A stretch of DNA of 64,000 nt from Pseudoroseomonas ludipueritiae (GCF_014490445.1 NZ_JACTUZ010000001.1:62001-126000), one strand, 5' to 3'; counted from the stretch's first letter, positions 53,411-63,880 are shown. Program-made: numbers and translations. The notes: generated by a model from the letters alone, not told the origin.

Positions 53411-53950
53411 GGACTTCAGGCGGTCGGCGAAGGTTTTGCGGAACTTCGCCACCTTGGGCGCGACCACAACGCGGCAGTAGCCTGACCAGGGATTGCGGGT
53501 GAAGTAATCCTGGTGCTCCGCCTCGGCCGGCCAGAAAGTGCCGGCGGGCACCACCTCGGTGACGATCTTGCCCGGCCAGAGCCGCTCCGCATCCAGTTCG
53601 GCGATGATGGCGCGGGCGGTTTCCGCCTGATCCTCATCCAATGTCAGGATGATGCTGCGGTACTGCGGACCCACATCGGCACCCTGGCGGTCCTTGGTCG
53701 TGGGATCGTGCAGGGTGAAGAAGATACGCAGAATATCGGCGTAGCTCACGATCGCCGGGTCGAAGACCACCTTCACCACCTCTGCATGGCCTGTTTGCTT
53801 GCCGCAGACCTGCTCATAGGTGGGGTTGGCGACATGGCCGCCGGCATAGCCGGAGACCACCTCCGTCACACCGTTCAGGTCACGGTAAGCGGCGTCGATG
53901 CACCAGAAGCAGCCGCCGCCCAGGATGGCGGTCTCGGTCGTGTTTGTCAT
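53399..53950 (-). CDS. msrA: Peptide-methionine (S)-S-oxide reductase MsrA
   Basis: 183 residues from ATG 53950. Repairs oxidised methionine in proteins. The active-site motif GGGCFWC places catalytic Cys at residue 14; VVSGYAGGHVANPTYEQVCGKQTGHAEVV follows as in the family, and HQDYF and GYCRVVVAPKV lie near the C-terminus. No signal peptide, so cytoplasmic. Upstream frame extension is not conserved. Confidence 0.96.
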   Translation of the reverse strand: MTNTTETAILGGGCFWCIDAAYRDLNGVTEVVSGYAGGHVANPTYEQVCGKQTGHAEVVKVVFDPAIVSYADILRIFFTLHDPTTKDRQGADVGPQYRSIILTLDEDQAETARAIIAELDAERLWPGKIVTEVVPAGTFWPAEAEHQDYFTRNPWSGYCRVVVAPKVAKFRKTFADRLKSRAA

Positions 53951-54054
53951 GGATGTCCCTCCATCGGGAGAACAGGGCTGAAGCAGCAGATGGTGTCGCT
54001 CCAGCGCCGCTGCACCCCCTTGTCGGCGGTGGCCTTGGGCGCCACCGTGGCGGC

Positions 54055-55128
54055 ATGACGACCTCATCCTCCGACCCCGCCCTGGCTGGCTTCGACTCCG
54101 CCGCTCTGTCAGATGCCGTGGCCTTTGCCGAGGCGAATGACTCCCCCTTCCCGCGCGACCTGCGGGCCCACCTGGAGGCCGGCTATTTCGAGCCGCCGCC
54201 GGACAATGCCGTGCTGGGTTCGGTTTCACCGCGCGGCCCCCTGAACGGGCTGTTGATGCGCCACGGCCAGACCGTGGTGCGATGGGGCGATACCCGCCAG
54301 GCGGACATGACCTTCAGCGTCGCCAAGAGCTATCTGGCCCTGCTGGCCGGGCTGGCGCTGGGCGATGGGCTGATCAGGGACCTGGATGAACCGGTCTCCG
54401 CCAGCGTCACGGATGCCGCCTTCGCCGGGCCGCGCAACGGCGCCATCACCTGGCGGATGCTGCTGGACCAGACCAGCGAGTGGGAAGGCACGCTCTTCGG
54501 CAAGGCCGACCGCATCGACCGTGGCCGCGACCTGCGCCGGGAAGGCAGCGGGCCCAAGGGGATCGACCGCCCGCTGGCCGCCCCTGGCGAGCACTGGGAA
54601 TACAATGATGTCCGCGTCAATGCCCTGGCGCTGGCGCTGCTGCACCGCTTCCGCCAGCCGCTGCCGGAAGTCTTCGCCGAGCGGATCATGAACCCCATTG
54701 GCGCCAGCCAGGATTGGCGCTGGGAAGGCTATTCCACCAGCTTCGTGGAGATCGACGGGCAACGGATGCCTTCCGTCTCCGGCGGCGGCCATTGGGGCGG
54801 CGGCGTGGTGACACATGCCGAGGATCAGGCCCGCATCGGCCAGCTGATGCTCCAGGATGGTGTCTGGGACGGCCGCCGTGTGCTGCCGGAGGGCTGGGCC
54901 GCGGCCTGCACCACCCCGTCGCGCCTCAACAAGGACTACGGCCTGCTGTGGTGGCTGAACGGCCAGGGCCGCTACCCCGGCGCCAGCCGCGAGAGCTTCT
55001 TTGCCCAGGGCGCGGGCGGCAACGTCATCTGGGTGGACCCCGCGCATGATCTGGTGGGTGTCTTCCGCTGGCTGAACCCGGCCGCGCTGCCGGAGATGCT
55101 CGCCCGCGTCACCGCCGCGCTTCGGTAA
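54055..55128 (+). CDS. Serine hydrolase (class C beta-lactamase family)
   Basis: 357 residues from ATG 54055. The nucleophile Ser88 and Lys91 form the SxxK motif in MTFSVAKSYLAL. The second motif YxN appears as WEYNDVRVN, and GGGHWGGGVV lies where the third motif is expected. No signal peptide is visible, so a cytoplasmic esterase or peptidase role is more likely than beta-lactam resistance. It is divergent from msrA (104 bases) and followed by a dipeptidase in the same direction. Confidence 0.88.
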   Translation: MTTSSSDPALAGFDSAALSDAVAFAEANDSPFPRDLRAHLEAGYFEPPPDNAVLGSVSPRGPLNGLLMRHGQTVVRWGDTRQADMTFSVAKSYLALLAGLALGDGLIRDLDEPVSASVTDAAFAGPRNGAITWRMLLDQTSEWEGTLFGKADRIDRGRDLRREGSGPKGIDRPLAAPGEHWEYNDVRVNALALALLHRFRQPLPEVFAERIMNPIGASQDWRWEGYSTSFVEIDGQRMPSVSGGGHWGGGVVTHAEDQARIGQLMLQDGVWDGRRVLPEGWAAACTTPSRLNKDYGLLWWLNGQGRYPGASRESFFAQGAGGNVIWVDPAHDLVGVFRWLNPAALPEMLARVTAALR

Positions 55129-55204
55129 GCGTCGGGCGGGCAGTTGACGGAGGCGCGGCTGGCGGGAAGTTTGATGCACTGAACTCCCGCTGGATCTCGC
55201 CCGG

Positions 55205-56221
55205 ATGACCGACAGCACCGCCCTGCACGCCGCCACGCTCAGCCTGGATACGCATGTCGATATCCCCTGGCCCTCGCCGCCCGACCCCCGCGGCGAGACC
55301 ACGCGCTGCGTGGACTACCCGAAGATGGTGGCGGGTGGCCTGAACGCGGTGGTCTTCGCCGCCTATCTGCCGCAAGGTCCCCGCACCCCGCAGGCGCATG
55401 AGGAGGCCGCCGCCCGCGCCGAGGCCATGCTGCGCTCCATCCGCGCTTCGGCCGCTGGCACGGGACGCCGCATCTGCACCCGCGCCGCCGATGTGAAGGC
55501 CGCCTTCGAGGCGGGCGATACCGCCGTGCTGCTGGCGGTGGAGAACGGCTATGGTCTTGGCGAGGATCTCTCCCGGCTGGCGCTCTGGCGTGGCCTGGGC
55601 ATCTGCTACCTGACGCTCACGCACAACGGCCATAACCTGCTCTCCGACTCCGCCATTCCCCTGGCGGCACTGGGCGATGCCCCGTCCCTGCATGGCGGCC
55701 TCTCCGAATTCGGCCACGCCGCTATCGCGGAAATGAATGCCCTGGGCATCCTGGTGGATGTCTCCCATGTGGCGAAGAGCGGCATGATGCAGGCGGTGGA
55801 ACTCTCCCGCTCCCCGGTCGTGGCGACGCATACCTGCTGCCGCGCCCTGCGCGACCATCCGCGCAATGTGGATGACGAACAGTTGGATGCCCTCCGGGCT
55901 TCCGGCGGCCTGGTGCAGATCACGGCGGTGCCCGCCTTCCTGCGCAATGCCGATGCCGACGGCCGCTTCCGTGCCAAGGTGAGCGACATCGTCGATCATG
56001 TTGATTATGCGGTAAAGCGCATCGGCATCACCCATGTCGGCCTGTCGTCGGACTTCGATGGCGGCGGCGGCGTGGAAGGCTGGCGCAGCGCTGCCGAATC
56101 TCACAACCTGACCGCGGAACTGGCGCGGCGTGGTTACAGCGCCGAGGAAATCGGGCTGCTCTGGTCCGGCAACTTCCTCCGCCTGATGCGCGCGGCGGAG
56201 GCGGTCGCCGCCGGGGGCTAA
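55205..56221 (+). CDS. Membrane dipeptidase family protein (peptidase M19)
   Basis: 338 residues. Renal-dipeptidase-like zinc amidohydrolase: first metal motif DTHVD at residues 15-19, AVENGYGLGEDL with the bridging Glu, ICYLTLTHNGHN, ILVDVSHVAKSGM, VVATHTCCRALRDHPRNVDDEQ, and VGLSSDFDGGG. The family hydrolyses dipeptides, often with D-amino acids. No signal peptide or lipobox, so the bacterial enzyme is cytoplasmic. It lies 76 bases after the serine hydrolase, and the two may form a peptide-degrading pair. Confidence 0.92.
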   Translation: MTDSTALHAATLSLDTHVDIPWPSPPDPRGETTRCVDYPKMVAGGLNAVVFAAYLPQGPRTPQAHEEAAARAEAMLRSIRASAAGTGRRICTRAADVKAAFEAGDTAVLLAVENGYGLGEDLSRLALWRGLGICYLTLTHNGHNLLSDSAIPLAALGDAPSLHGGLSEFGHAAIAEMNALGILVDVSHVAKSGMMQAVELSRSPVVATHTCCRALRDHPRNVDDEQLDALRASGGLVQITAVPAFLRNADADGRFRAKVSDIVDHVDYAVKRIGITHVGLSSDFDGGGGVEGWRSAAESHNLTAELARRGYSAEEIGLLWSGNFLRLMRAAEAVAAGG

Positions 56222-56230
56222 GGCGCCACC

Positions 56231-57070
56231 TCAGCCAAGCTCGAAGCTAGCCAGGCCGAAGGCGCGTTCCAGTGGAATGGCTGGGGCCTGGCCCACATAC
56301 ATGCGGGCAGTTTCGAACACCGGCTGCATACCGGCGGCTTCCGCCATGGCGACAGCCGCGGCATTGGGTTCGGGCAGGTCCAGAAAGATGGGGCCGGGCT
56401 GCCCTTCGATCAGGGCGTCGAACAAGGCGCGGGCGCTCGGCGCATCGGCTGCGGTCAACGGCCCGATACGGGCGCCATCCTGGCTCGGGCGTAGCACGCC
56501 GAAGCCGGCGAGGACGCCATCCCGCATGACTGCCAGCGCGCGGTGGCCCGGAGTGCTGAGCCAGACCCGCAGGAAATCCTCGCGCGGCGCCGGCAGAACC
56601 GAGGCGTCCAGGGCGGAAAGTGCTTCGAAAGGCAAGCTCGCAGCCGGCACCACCTGCCCCTGCCCGCCGCCGACCGCCTGGGGCCGTGCCGCGTAGCGGA
56701 CATTGCGCCAGGCGGTGCGGAAGCCAGAACAGGCGTAATCCGCCTGCCGCGCCACGACACCATCGAGCCCGACCACCCGCCCGGCCAGCCGCTCCATCGC
56801 GTGCCGCCACAGCGCCATGCCCAGCCCCTGCCCGCGCAGATCGGGCCGCACGATATAGAAGCCGATGAAGCCGAAGCCCTTGCCCTGGCGCACGGCGGAG
56901 ATACAGGCGGCTGGCCGGCCATGGGTATCCTCGGCCAGCAGGAAGCCTTCCGGGTCGGCGGCGAGAAAGGCGGCGGTATCGGCCAGGCCAGGATTCCACC
57001 CTTCCTGAGCGGCCCATTCGGCCATGACCGCCAGCTCGGCAGCCCCGGCTATACGGATGGCAGGCCTCAT
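56231..57070 (-). CDS. GNAT family N-acetyltransferase (YitH-like two-domain type)
   Basis: 279 residues. An N-terminal GNAT domain with the acetyl-CoA loop RPDLRGQGLGMALWRHAMERL at about 75-95 is followed by a second domain resembling the YitH/Acetyltransf_18 C-terminal half (VLAGFGVLRPSQDGARIGPLTA). Substrate unknown. Its start overlaps the hutF stop by 4 bases, so it is almost certainly transcribed with hutF and could act on a histidine-pathway product or protect from one. That link is inference. Confidence 0.88.
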   Translation of the reverse strand: MRPAIRIAGAAELAVMAEWAAQEGWNPGLADTAAFLAADPEGFLLAEDTHGRPAACISAVRQGKGFGFIGFYIVRPDLRGQGLGMALWRHAMERLAGRVVGLDGVVARQADYACSGFRTAWRNVRYAARPQAVGGGQGQVVPAASLPFEALSALDASVLPAPREDFLRVWLSTPGHRALAVMRDGVLAGFGVLRPSQDGARIGPLTAADAPSARALFDALIEGQPGPIFLDLPEPNAAAVAMAEAAGMQPVFETARMYVGQAPAIPLERAFGLASFELG

Positions 57071-58446
57071 GCGGACAGTCGCACCATGGCGGCGCGGAAA
57101 CGGGCAAGGATTTCTTCGCGCCTGATGTGCTGGCCCTCCCGGACAACCTCATGCCCACCAAAGACCACGGAGCGCACTGGGTTGCCCTGGCCGCTGAAGA
57201 CCCAGGCGTCCAGCAGGGTATCGCCCTCAAGGCCGGCCAGGGCCGGATGATCCGGGTCCAGTTCCACAAGGTCGCAACGCTGACCGGGCGTGATGGCGCC
57301 TATGGCGCGCGCGCTGACCTGCGCCCCGCCCGCCAGGGCTGCCTTCAGCAGGTTCAGGCCAGGATGTGGGCGGGCGACGTCGGTCGCGACGGAGCGCACA
57401 TGCCGCGCCAGCCTCTGGCTGGTTTCGAGTTGGCGCATCTCGTCGCGCGGCGATGTTCCGACATGGCTGTCAGTGCCGAAACCGAACCGGCCTTTTGCTT
57501 TCGCGTAGGCAGGATAGTTAAAGACCCCATCACCCAGCGAAGCCTCTGTGGTAGGGCACAACCCAACAACCGCACCGGTGGCCGCCAGCGCCATGGCTTC
57601 GGCATCGGTCATATGGGTCGAGTGGATCAGGCACCAACGGGCATCCAGCGGCGCATGATCCAGCAGCCACTGCACCGGGCGCGCGCCGGTTGCGGCCTCG
57701 CATTCCGCCACTTCGCGTAACTGTTCGGCGGCATGGATGTGGATGGGTCCATTGAAGGACGCGAGTTCAGCCAGCATGGCCGGCGTCACGGCACGCAGGG
57801 AATGCGGCGCGAGGCCCAGGCCCGCCTGTGCATCGCCGGCAATGGCGGAGCGGACATCCTCGACGATGCGCCAGTAGCCATCCAGGTCATTCAGGAAGCG
57901 GCGCTGGCCGGGCGCCGGCTCTTTTCCGAAGATGCCGCCGTGGCGGTAGAGGCTCGGCAGCAAGGTGATGCCGATACCGGCTAGCCGCGCGGCCTCCAGG
58001 TGCCGCAGCGCCATCTCCGCCGGTGCGGCATAGGGCGTGCCATCCGGCTGATGATGCAGGTAGTGGAATTCGGCAACATTCGTGAAGCCCCATTCCAGGC
58101 ACTCCACGTAAAGCTGCGCGGCCACGGCTTCGGCGTCTTCGGGAGTCATGCGCCCCACGAAGCGGTACATGGTCTGGCGCCAGGTCCAGAAGGAATCCTC
58201 GCCACCTTCCGCATCCCGCGCATCCGGCGGGGAGCGGCGCTCGGCCAACCCCGCCATCGCGCGCTGGAAGGCGTGGGAATGCAGGTTCGGCACTCCGGGA
58301 ATGACCACGCCCGAAAGCCTTACCGCATCTGCGGCAGGGCTATCTGGCGAGGCCGACAGGATGGTGCCGGCATCATCGGCCTCCACCAGCACATCGCGGA
58401 CCCAGCCGCTCGGCAGCAGTGCTTGGGCAGCATGGAATCGCGGCAT
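57067..58446 (-). CDS. hutF: Formimidoylglutamate deiminase
   Basis: 459 residues. Converts N-formimino-L-glutamate to N-formyl-L-glutamate and ammonia in the five-step histidine pathway. Amidohydrolase fold: metal motif NLHSHAFQRAMAGLAERR, ESFWTWRQTMYRF-like region (here DSFWTWRQTMYRFVGRMTP), IHIHAAEQLREVAECEA, and HSTHMTDAEAMALAATGAVVGLCPTTEASLGDG then GTDSHVGTSPRDEMRQLE. These motifs separate HutF from other amidohydrolases. Divergent from hutC with 68 bases between starts. Confidence 0.95.
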   Translation of the reverse strand: MPRFHAAQALLPSGWVRDVLVEADDAGTILSASPDSPAADAVRLSGVVIPGVPNLHSHAFQRAMAGLAERRSPPDARDAEGGEDSFWTWRQTMYRFVGRMTPEDAEAVAAQLYVECLEWGFTNVAEFHYLHHQPDGTPYAAPAEMALRHLEAARLAGIGITLLPSLYRHGGIFGKEPAPGQRRFLNDLDGYWRIVEDVRSAIAGDAQAGLGLAPHSLRAVTPAMLAELASFNGPIHIHAAEQLREVAECEAATGARPVQWLLDHAPLDARWCLIHSTHMTDAEAMALAATGAVVGLCPTTEASLGDGVFNYPAYAKAKGRFGFGTDSHVGTSPRDEMRQLETSQRLARHVRSVATDVARPHPGLNLLKAALAGGAQVSARAIGAITPGQRCDLVELDPDHPALAGLEGDTLLDAWVFSGQGNPVRSVVFGGHEVVREGQHIRREEILARFRAAMVRLSA

Positions 58447-58495
58447 GGCGAGGAATCCCTGTCTTGCAGTGGGAGCATCTTTTCAGGTTGACGAA

Positions 58496-58511
58496 GGTTG
58501 TCAATACAACC
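58496..58511. promoter_or_regulatory. Putative HutC operator between hutF and hutC
   Basis: GGTTGT and ACAACC arms flank CAAT, a 16-base inverted repeat in the 68-base divergent region, ending 3 bases before the hutC start. The TTGT...ACAA core resembles HutC-type operators. A TTGACG hexamer at 58488-58493 just precedes it. Confidence 0.6.
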
Positions 58512-58514
58512 AAC

Positions 58515-59243
58515 ATGAGAGCCATGGCGCAGCCCGACCTCGACCCCACCGCCCCCCGCTACCAGCAGATCAAGAGCTTCATCCTGGAGCGTGTGCGCAG
58601 CGGCGAATGGTCGGCCGAGCACCGGGTCCCGTCCGAGAATGAACTGGTCCGCCTGACCGGCCATTCCCGCGTCACCGTCGGCCGTGCCCTGCGGGAACTC
58701 GCGGATGCCGGCCTGCTGAAGCGCGTGCAGGGCGTGGGCACCTTCGTTGCCAGCGGGCCCCCGCAGTCAGCCTTGCTAGAACTGCGCGACATCGCGGGCG
58801 AGATCACGGAGCGCGGCCATGTCCACGCCATGCGGGTTGAGGCCCTGGGCCGCCGCCTCGCCGATGTTGAACTGGCAGTCGCCTTCGGCGTGCCGGAGGG
58901 TAGCCCCCTCTTCCACAGCCGCATCGTTCATCTCGAGGACGATGTGCCGGTGCAACTGGAGGACCGGCTGGTGAACCCGGTGATCGCGCCGGATTACCTG
59001 GACCAGGATTTCACCCGCACCACCCCCTATGCCCATCTCATGGCCTGCGCGCCGGCCGAGCGCGTGGAGCATGTGGTGGAGGCCGTCCGCCCCGATGCGG
59101 CGGCCATCGCGTCGCTAGGCATCACCCCTGACGAGCCATGCCTGCTGATCCACCGCCGCACCTGGTCGCGGCGCCTGGTGGCGACGCGGGCCTGGCTGAC
59201 CCATCCCGGAAGCCGCTACCGCCTCGGCGGCGCCTTGCGCTGA
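58515..59243 (+). CDS. hutC: Histidine utilization repressor HutC (GntR/UTRA)
   Basis: 242 residues from ATG 58515 (or 58524). Winged-helix domain [66 protein letters not shown], then UTRA domain with [38 protein letters not shown] and [19 protein letters not shown]. HutC represses hut genes until urocanate binds. It is the first gene of hutC-hutU-hutH-hutI and divergent from hutF; the operator-like repeat just upstream suggests autoregulation of both directions. Confidence 0.95.
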   Translation: MRAMAQPDLDPTAPRYQQIKSFILERVRSGEWSAEHRVPSENELVRLTGHSRVTVGRALRELADAGLLKRVQGVGTFVASGPPQSALLELRDIAGEITERGHVHAMRVEALGRRLADVELAVAFGVPEGSPLFHSRIVHLEDDVPVQLEDRLVNPVIAPDYLDQDFTRTTPYAHLMACAPAERVEHVVEAVRPDAAAIASLGITPDEPCLLIHRRTWSRRLVATRAWLTHPGSRYRLGGALR

Positions 59244-59256
59244 AAGAAGCAGCCCC

Positions 59257-60933
59257 ATGCAGGATCGTTTCCGCAACGCCCCCGCCATTCGCGCGCCACG
59301 CGGCGCCGAACTGACCGCCCGCCACTGGACCACCGAGGCGGCGATGCGCATGCTGATGAACAACCTGGACGACGAGGTCGCCGAACGCCCCGGTGAACTG
59401 GTGGTCTATGGCGGCATCGGCCGCGCGGCGCGGGATTGGAAGAGCTACGAGAGCATCGTTTCCACGCTGAAGCGGCTGACGGAAACGCAGACCCTGCTGG
59501 TTCAGTCCGGCAAGCCGGTCGGCGTCTTCGAGACCCATGCCGATGCGCCGCGCGTGCTGATCGCCAATTCCAACCTCGTGCCGAACTGGGCGAACTGGGA
59601 ACACTTCACCAAGCTCGATCGTGCCGGGCTGATGATGTACGGGCAGATGACAGCCGGTTCCTGGATCTACATCGGCACCCAGGGCATCGTTCAGGGCACC
59701 TTCGAGACCTTCGCCGAAGCTGGCCGGCAGCACTTCGGCGGTGACCTTTCCGGCCGCTGGATTCTCACCGCCGGGCTAGGCGGCATGGGCGGCGCGCAGC
59801 CGCTGGCCGGCGTCTTTGCCGGTGCCTGCGTGCTGGCGGTGGAATGCCAGGCCTCGCGCATCGAGAAGCGGCTGGAGACAGGCTATCTCGACCACAGCGC
59901 CACCTCGCTGGACCAGGCACTGGCGATGATCGGCGCCGCCTGCATCGAGAAGAAGGCGATCAGCGTCGGCCTGCTCGGCAATGCCGCCGAGATCTTCCCG
60001 GAGCTGGTGAAGCGCGGCGTGGTGCCCGACATCGTGACGGACCAGACCAGCGCGCATGACCCCGCCAATGGATACCTGCCCGCGGGCTGGACGGTGGCGG
60101 AATGGGAAGCGAAGCGCGAGGCCGACCCGCAGGCCGTGGCCGCCGCCGCCAAGCGCAGCATGGTGGCGCATGTACAGGCCATGCTGGACTTCAAGAAGAT
60201 GGGCAGCGCCGTGCTGGATTACGGCAACAACATCCGCCAGATGGCCAAGGATGAAGGCCTGGCTGATGCCTTTGGCTTTCCAGGCTTCGTGCCGGCCTAT
60301 ATCCGGCCGCTCTTCTGCCGCGGCATCGGTCCCTTCCGCTGGGCTGCGCTGTCGGGCGACCCGGAGGATATCCGCAAGACCGACGCCAAGGTCCGCGAGC
60401 TGATCCCGGACGACAAGCACCTGCACCGCTGGCTGGACATGGCGCAGGAGCGCATCCACTTCCAGGGCCTGCCGGCGCGCATCTGTTGGGTTGGCCTGGG
60501 TCAGCGGCACCGCCTGGGGCTGGCCTTCAATGAGATGGTCGCCCGGGGCGAATTGTCGGCACCCATCGTGATCGGCCGTGATCATCTGGATTCCGGTTCC
60601 GTCGCCTCCCCTAACCGTGAGACGGAATCCATGCTGGACGGAACGGATGCCGTGTCTGACTGGCCTCTTTTGAACGCCCTCCTGAATACCGCATCCGGCG
60701 CCACCTGGGTGTCGCTGCACCATGGCGGCGGCGTCGGCATGGGCTATTCACAGCATTCCGGCATGGTGATCGTGGCCGATGGCACGCCGGATGCCGCCCG
60801 GCGCCTGAAGCGGGTGCTCTGGAACGACCCGGCGACCGGTGTGATGCGCCATGCCGATGCGGGCTATGACATCGCCATCGATTGCGCGCGAGAATTCGGG
60901 CTGGACCTGCCGATGATCGGCGGTGCGGCATGA
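59257..60933 (+). CDS. hutU: Urocanate hydratase
   Basis: 558 residues, normal length. Adds water to urocanate to give imidazolone propionate using tightly bound NAD. NAD-binding stretch [45 protein letters not shown], and the conserved Cys in [15 protein letters not shown] are seen. [17 protein letters not shown]-like segment (here [19 protein letters not shown]) is typical. It starts 13 bases after hutC with AAAGAAG upstream and overlaps hutH by 4 bases (ATGA). Confidence 0.97.
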   Translation: MQDRFRNAPAIRAPRGAELTARHWTTEAAMRMLMNNLDDEVAERPGELVVYGGIGRAARDWKSYESIVSTLKRLTETQTLLVQSGKPVGVFETHADAPRVLIANSNLVPNWANWEHFTKLDRAGLMMYGQMTAGSWIYIGTQGIVQGTFETFAEAGRQHFGGDLSGRWILTAGLGGMGGAQPLAGVFAGACVLAVECQASRIEKRLETGYLDHSATSLDQALAMIGAACIEKKAISVGLLGNAAEIFPELVKRGVVPDIVTDQTSAHDPANGYLPAGWTVAEWEAKREADPQAVAAAAKRSMVAHVQAMLDFKKMGSAVLDYGNNIRQMAKDEGLADAFGFPGFVPAYIRPLFCRGIGPFRWAALSGDPEDIRKTDAKVRELIPDDKHLHRWLDMAQERIHFQGLPARICWVGLGQRHRLGLAFNEMVARGELSAPIVIGRDHLDSGSVASPNRETESMLDGTDAVSDWPLLNALLNTASGATWVSLHHGGGVGMGYSQHSGMVIVADGTPDAARRLKRVLWNDPATGVMRHADAGYDIAIDCAREFGLDLPMIGGAA

Positions 60934-62432
60934 TCGTCACACCCGGTTCCGCGAACCTGGAGCACCTCCAGGCCATCATGCAGGGGGAAGCACTGGAGCT
61001 TCCCGCCGGCTGGCAGGCGCCGGTCGAGGCCTCCGTCAGTGCCCTGGCCGGACGCATCGAGCAGGGTGAGGCGCTCTATGGCGTCAATACCGGCTTCGGC
61101 AAGCTGGCGAGCCAGCGCATCGGCAGCGCCGACCTCGCCAAGCTGCAGCTCAACCTGCTGCGAAGCCATGCTTCCGGCACCGGCCCGCTGCTGCCGGCAC
61201 CGGTGGTGCGGCTGATCCTGGCGCTGAAGGCGATGTCCCTGGCGCGGGGCGCCTCGGCGGTGCGGCCCGTTGTTATTGAGGCGCTGCTGGCCCTGCTGCG
61301 CGCCGATGTGCTGCCAGCGATCCCCGCCAAGGGTTCGGTCGGCGCCTCCGGAGACCTGGCGCCGCTGGCGCATCTTTCGCTGGTGCTGATTGGCGAAGGC
61401 GAGGCACTGGTGGGCGGCGCGGTGGTGCCGGGTGCCGAGGCCTTGCGCCATGCCGGACTGACGCCGCTGGCCCTGGGGCCCAAGGAAGGTCTGGCGCTGC
61501 TGAACGGCACCCAGGTTTCCACCGCCCTGGCGCTCGCGGGACTCTTCACGACCCGGATGCTGCTGCGCACCGCCCTCGCCTCCGGCGCCATGAGCGTGGA
61601 TGCCGCGCGGGGTTCGGACACACCTTTCGACCCCCGCATCCACGCGCTGCGCGGCCAGCCGGGCCAGATCCGCGCCGCTGCCGCCCTGCGGGGCCTGCTG
61701 GACGGCAGCGCCATCCGTGAAAGCCACCGGACCGGCGATACGCGGGTGCAGGACCCTTATTGCCTGCGGTGCCAGCCACAGGTCATGGGCGCCTGCATTG
61801 ACCAGCTTGACCATGCCGCCCAGGTGCTGGAGCGGGAAGCGAATGCGGTCACCGACAATCCGCTGGTGACGGCGGAGGGCGAGGTGCTTTCCGGCGGCAA
61901 CTTCCATGCGGAGCCTGTGGCCTTCGCCGCCGACAACACCGCCCTGGCCCTGGCCGAGATCGGCGCGCTGGCTGAACGGCGCATCGCGCTGCTGACGGAC
62001 CCGGCCCTGTCCGGCCTGCCGGCTTTCCTGGTGCGGGAGGGCGGGCTGAATTCCGGCTTCATGATCGCCCAGGTCACGGCAGCGGCCCTGGCCAGCGAGA
62101 ACAAGTCCCTGGCGCATCCGCGAAGCGTGGACAGCCTACCTACCAGCGCCAACCAGGAGGACCATGTCAGCATGGCCACCGGCGCCGCGCTGCGCCTGGC
62201 GGAAATGGCGGATAACACCGCCGGCATCCTAGCCATCGAATTGCTGGCGGCGGCGCAGGGCATCGGCTTCCATCGGCCCCTCACCTCCTCCCCAGCGCTC
62301 GAGATGGCCTTGGCGCTGGTGCGGGAGCAGGCGGCACCCTGGGACGAGGATCGGCTGATGGCCCCCGATATCGCCGCCGTGAAGCGGCTGGTCGAACGGG
62401 GCGCTTTCGCCCGGATGGCAGAAGGGATCTGA
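60930..62432 (+). CDS. hutH: Histidine ammonia-lyase
   Basis: 500 residues from ATG 60930, which overlaps the hutU stop; the frame extends upstream but without conservation. Removes ammonia from histidine to give urocanate. The MIO prosthetic group forms from Ala139-Ser140-Gly141 in [29 protein letters not shown] near the N-terminus, [30 protein letters not shown] and [13 protein letters not shown] are standard. hutI follows after 5 bases. Confidence 0.97.
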   Translation: MIVTPGSANLEHLQAIMQGEALELPAGWQAPVEASVSALAGRIEQGEALYGVNTGFGKLASQRIGSADLAKLQLNLLRSHASGTGPLLPAPVVRLILALKAMSLARGASAVRPVVIEALLALLRADVLPAIPAKGSVGASGDLAPLAHLSLVLIGEGEALVGGAVVPGAEALRHAGLTPLALGPKEGLALLNGTQVSTALALAGLFTTRMLLRTALASGAMSVDAARGSDTPFDPRIHALRGQPGQIRAAAALRGLLDGSAIRESHRTGDTRVQDPYCLRCQPQVMGACIDQLDHAAQVLEREANAVTDNPLVTAEGEVLSGGNFHAEPVAFAADNTALALAEIGALAERRIALLTDPALSGLPAFLVREGGLNSGFMIAQVTAAALASENKSLAHPRSVDSLPTSANQEDHVSMATGAALRLAEMADNTAGILAIELLAAAQGIGFHRPLTSSPALEMALALVREQAAPWDEDRLMAPDIAAVKRLVERGAFARMAEGI

Positions 62433-62437
62433 AGCCC

Positions 62438-63631
62438 ATGTTCGACCGGGTGTGGCTCAACGCGCATCTCGCCACCATGGATGGCCCACCGGAGGCACCG
62501 CTGGGCGTGATTGAGGACGGCGCGGTGGCGGCCAAGGATGGGCGCATCGCCTGGGTCGGCCCTCGGGCCGACCTGCCCGGACAGGCTGCCGAAACGGTGG
62601 ACTGTGCCGGCGCCTGGATTCTACCCGGGTTGATCGACTGCCATACCCATCTGGTCTTCGGCGGCAACCGCGCCGGGGAGTTCGAGCAGCGGCTGGCGGG
62701 CGCGACCTACGAGCAGATTGCCCGTGCTGGCGGCGGCATCTTTTCCAGCGTCCGTGCCACGCGCTGCGCCAGCAGCAAGGAGTTGTTCGACAGCGCCCTG
62801 CCGCGCCTGCAAGGGCTGATGGCCGAAGGCGTTACCACGGCCGAGATCAAGTCAGGCTATGGCCTGCAACTGGAGAGCGAGCTGAAGATGCTGCGCGTCG
62901 CGCGGCGCCTGGGCGAGGCTGAGCCGGTGCAGGTTGTCACGACGCTTCTGGCGGCCCATGCGGTGCCACCCGATTTCGCCGGGGGCGCCGAGGCTTACGC
63001 CCGCCATGTCGCGCAGGAGATCATTCCCGCCTCCATCGGGCTGGCCGATGCCGTGGACGCCTTCTGCGAGAACATCGCCTTCTCGCCAGCCCAGACGGCG
63101 ATGGTCTTCGCGGCGGCACGGGCCGCTGGCCTGCCTGTGAAGTTGCACGCGGACCAGTTGTCCGACCTGGGCGGTGCGGCGCTGGCGGCCGCGCATGGGG
63201 CGCTTTCAGCCGACCACCTGGAACATGCCAACGCCGCAGGGCTGCGCGCTATGGCCGAGGCCGGCACCGTGGCCGTGCTGCTTCCCGGCGCGACCTACTT
63301 CCTGCGCGAAGCCAAGCACCCGGACATCGCGGCCATGCGGCGGGCGGGTCTGCGGATGGCGCTTTCCACCGACATGAACCCTGGCTCCTCGCCCGCGCGG
63401 TCTTTGCTGCTGATGCTGAACATGGGCTGCACCCTCTTCCGGCTGACGGTGGAGGAGGCGCTGCTTGGCATCACCCGCCATGCGGCAGCGGCCCTTGGGC
63501 TTCAGGACCGTGGCATGCTGAGGCCTGGCCTGCGCTGTGACCTGGCCTTGTTCCGGATCGGCCGCCCGGCTGAGCTTTGTTACTGGCTCGGCTATAATCC
63601 CTGCACGGGCCGGTTTGTCGGAGGTGAGTAG
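62438..63631 (+). CDS. hutI: Imidazolonepropionase
   Basis: 397 residues. Opens the ring of imidazolone propionate to give formiminoglutamate. Metal motif [24 protein letters not shown], substrate region [12 protein letters not shown] and [47 protein letters not shown] in part, and Asp motif [14 protein letters not shown]. Length is normal. It is the last visible gene of the hut operon; no hutG follows. Confidence 0.96.
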   Translation: MFDRVWLNAHLATMDGPPEAPLGVIEDGAVAAKDGRIAWVGPRADLPGQAAETVDCAGAWILPGLIDCHTHLVFGGNRAGEFEQRLAGATYEQIARAGGGIFSSVRATRCASSKELFDSALPRLQGLMAEGVTTAEIKSGYGLQLESELKMLRVARRLGEAEPVQVVTTLLAAHAVPPDFAGGAEAYARHVAQEIIPASIGLADAVDAFCENIAFSPAQTAMVFAAARAAGLPVKLHADQLSDLGGAALAAAHGALSADHLEHANAAGLRAMAEAGTVAVLLPGATYFLREAKHPDIAAMRRAGLRMALSTDMNPGSSPARSLLLMLNMGCTLFRLTVEEALLGITRHAAAALGLQDRGMLRPGLRCDLALFRIGRPAELCYWLGYNPCTGRFVGGE

Positions 63632-63698
63632 CCGTTAATCTCATACGCGCACAAACAATCACGGCTTCGTAAGGCTAAGAAGTTGCGCCCGCTTAGTC

Positions 63699-63719
63699 AT
63701 AAGATATCTTATACAAGAC
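63699..63719. promoter_or_regulatory. Overlapping palindromes upstream of pdhA
   Basis: ATAAGATATCTTAT (63699-63712) is a perfect 14-base palindrome. Overlapping it, TCTTATACAAGAC (63707-63719) differs by one base from the core of the palindrome at 51557-51570 in front of the GntR gene. Likely operator DNA; the cognate regulator is unknown. Confidence 0.45.
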
Positions 63720-63730
63720 TTCGTTTATCT

Positions 63731-63749
63731 TTAACCTAGTTCAGGTTAA
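63731..63749. promoter_or_regulatory. Inverted repeat upstream of pdhA
   Basis: TTAACCT and AGGTTAA arms flank AGTTC, a perfect 7-base inverted repeat in a 19-base site about 130 bases before the pdhA start, within an A/T-rich promoter-like stretch. Suggests binding of a dimeric regulator. Confidence 0.45.
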
Positions 63750-63880
63750 TATCCATATTGCAGCGCAGCATCAATGACTTAGCGGATGCTGGAAGCTTGC
63801 AGTCACGCCACCGGCCACGTATCTGCGTGCAGCGGCGCTGCCAATATCGCGCGGCGCGGCCAATTTGCAGGAGCAGCCGT

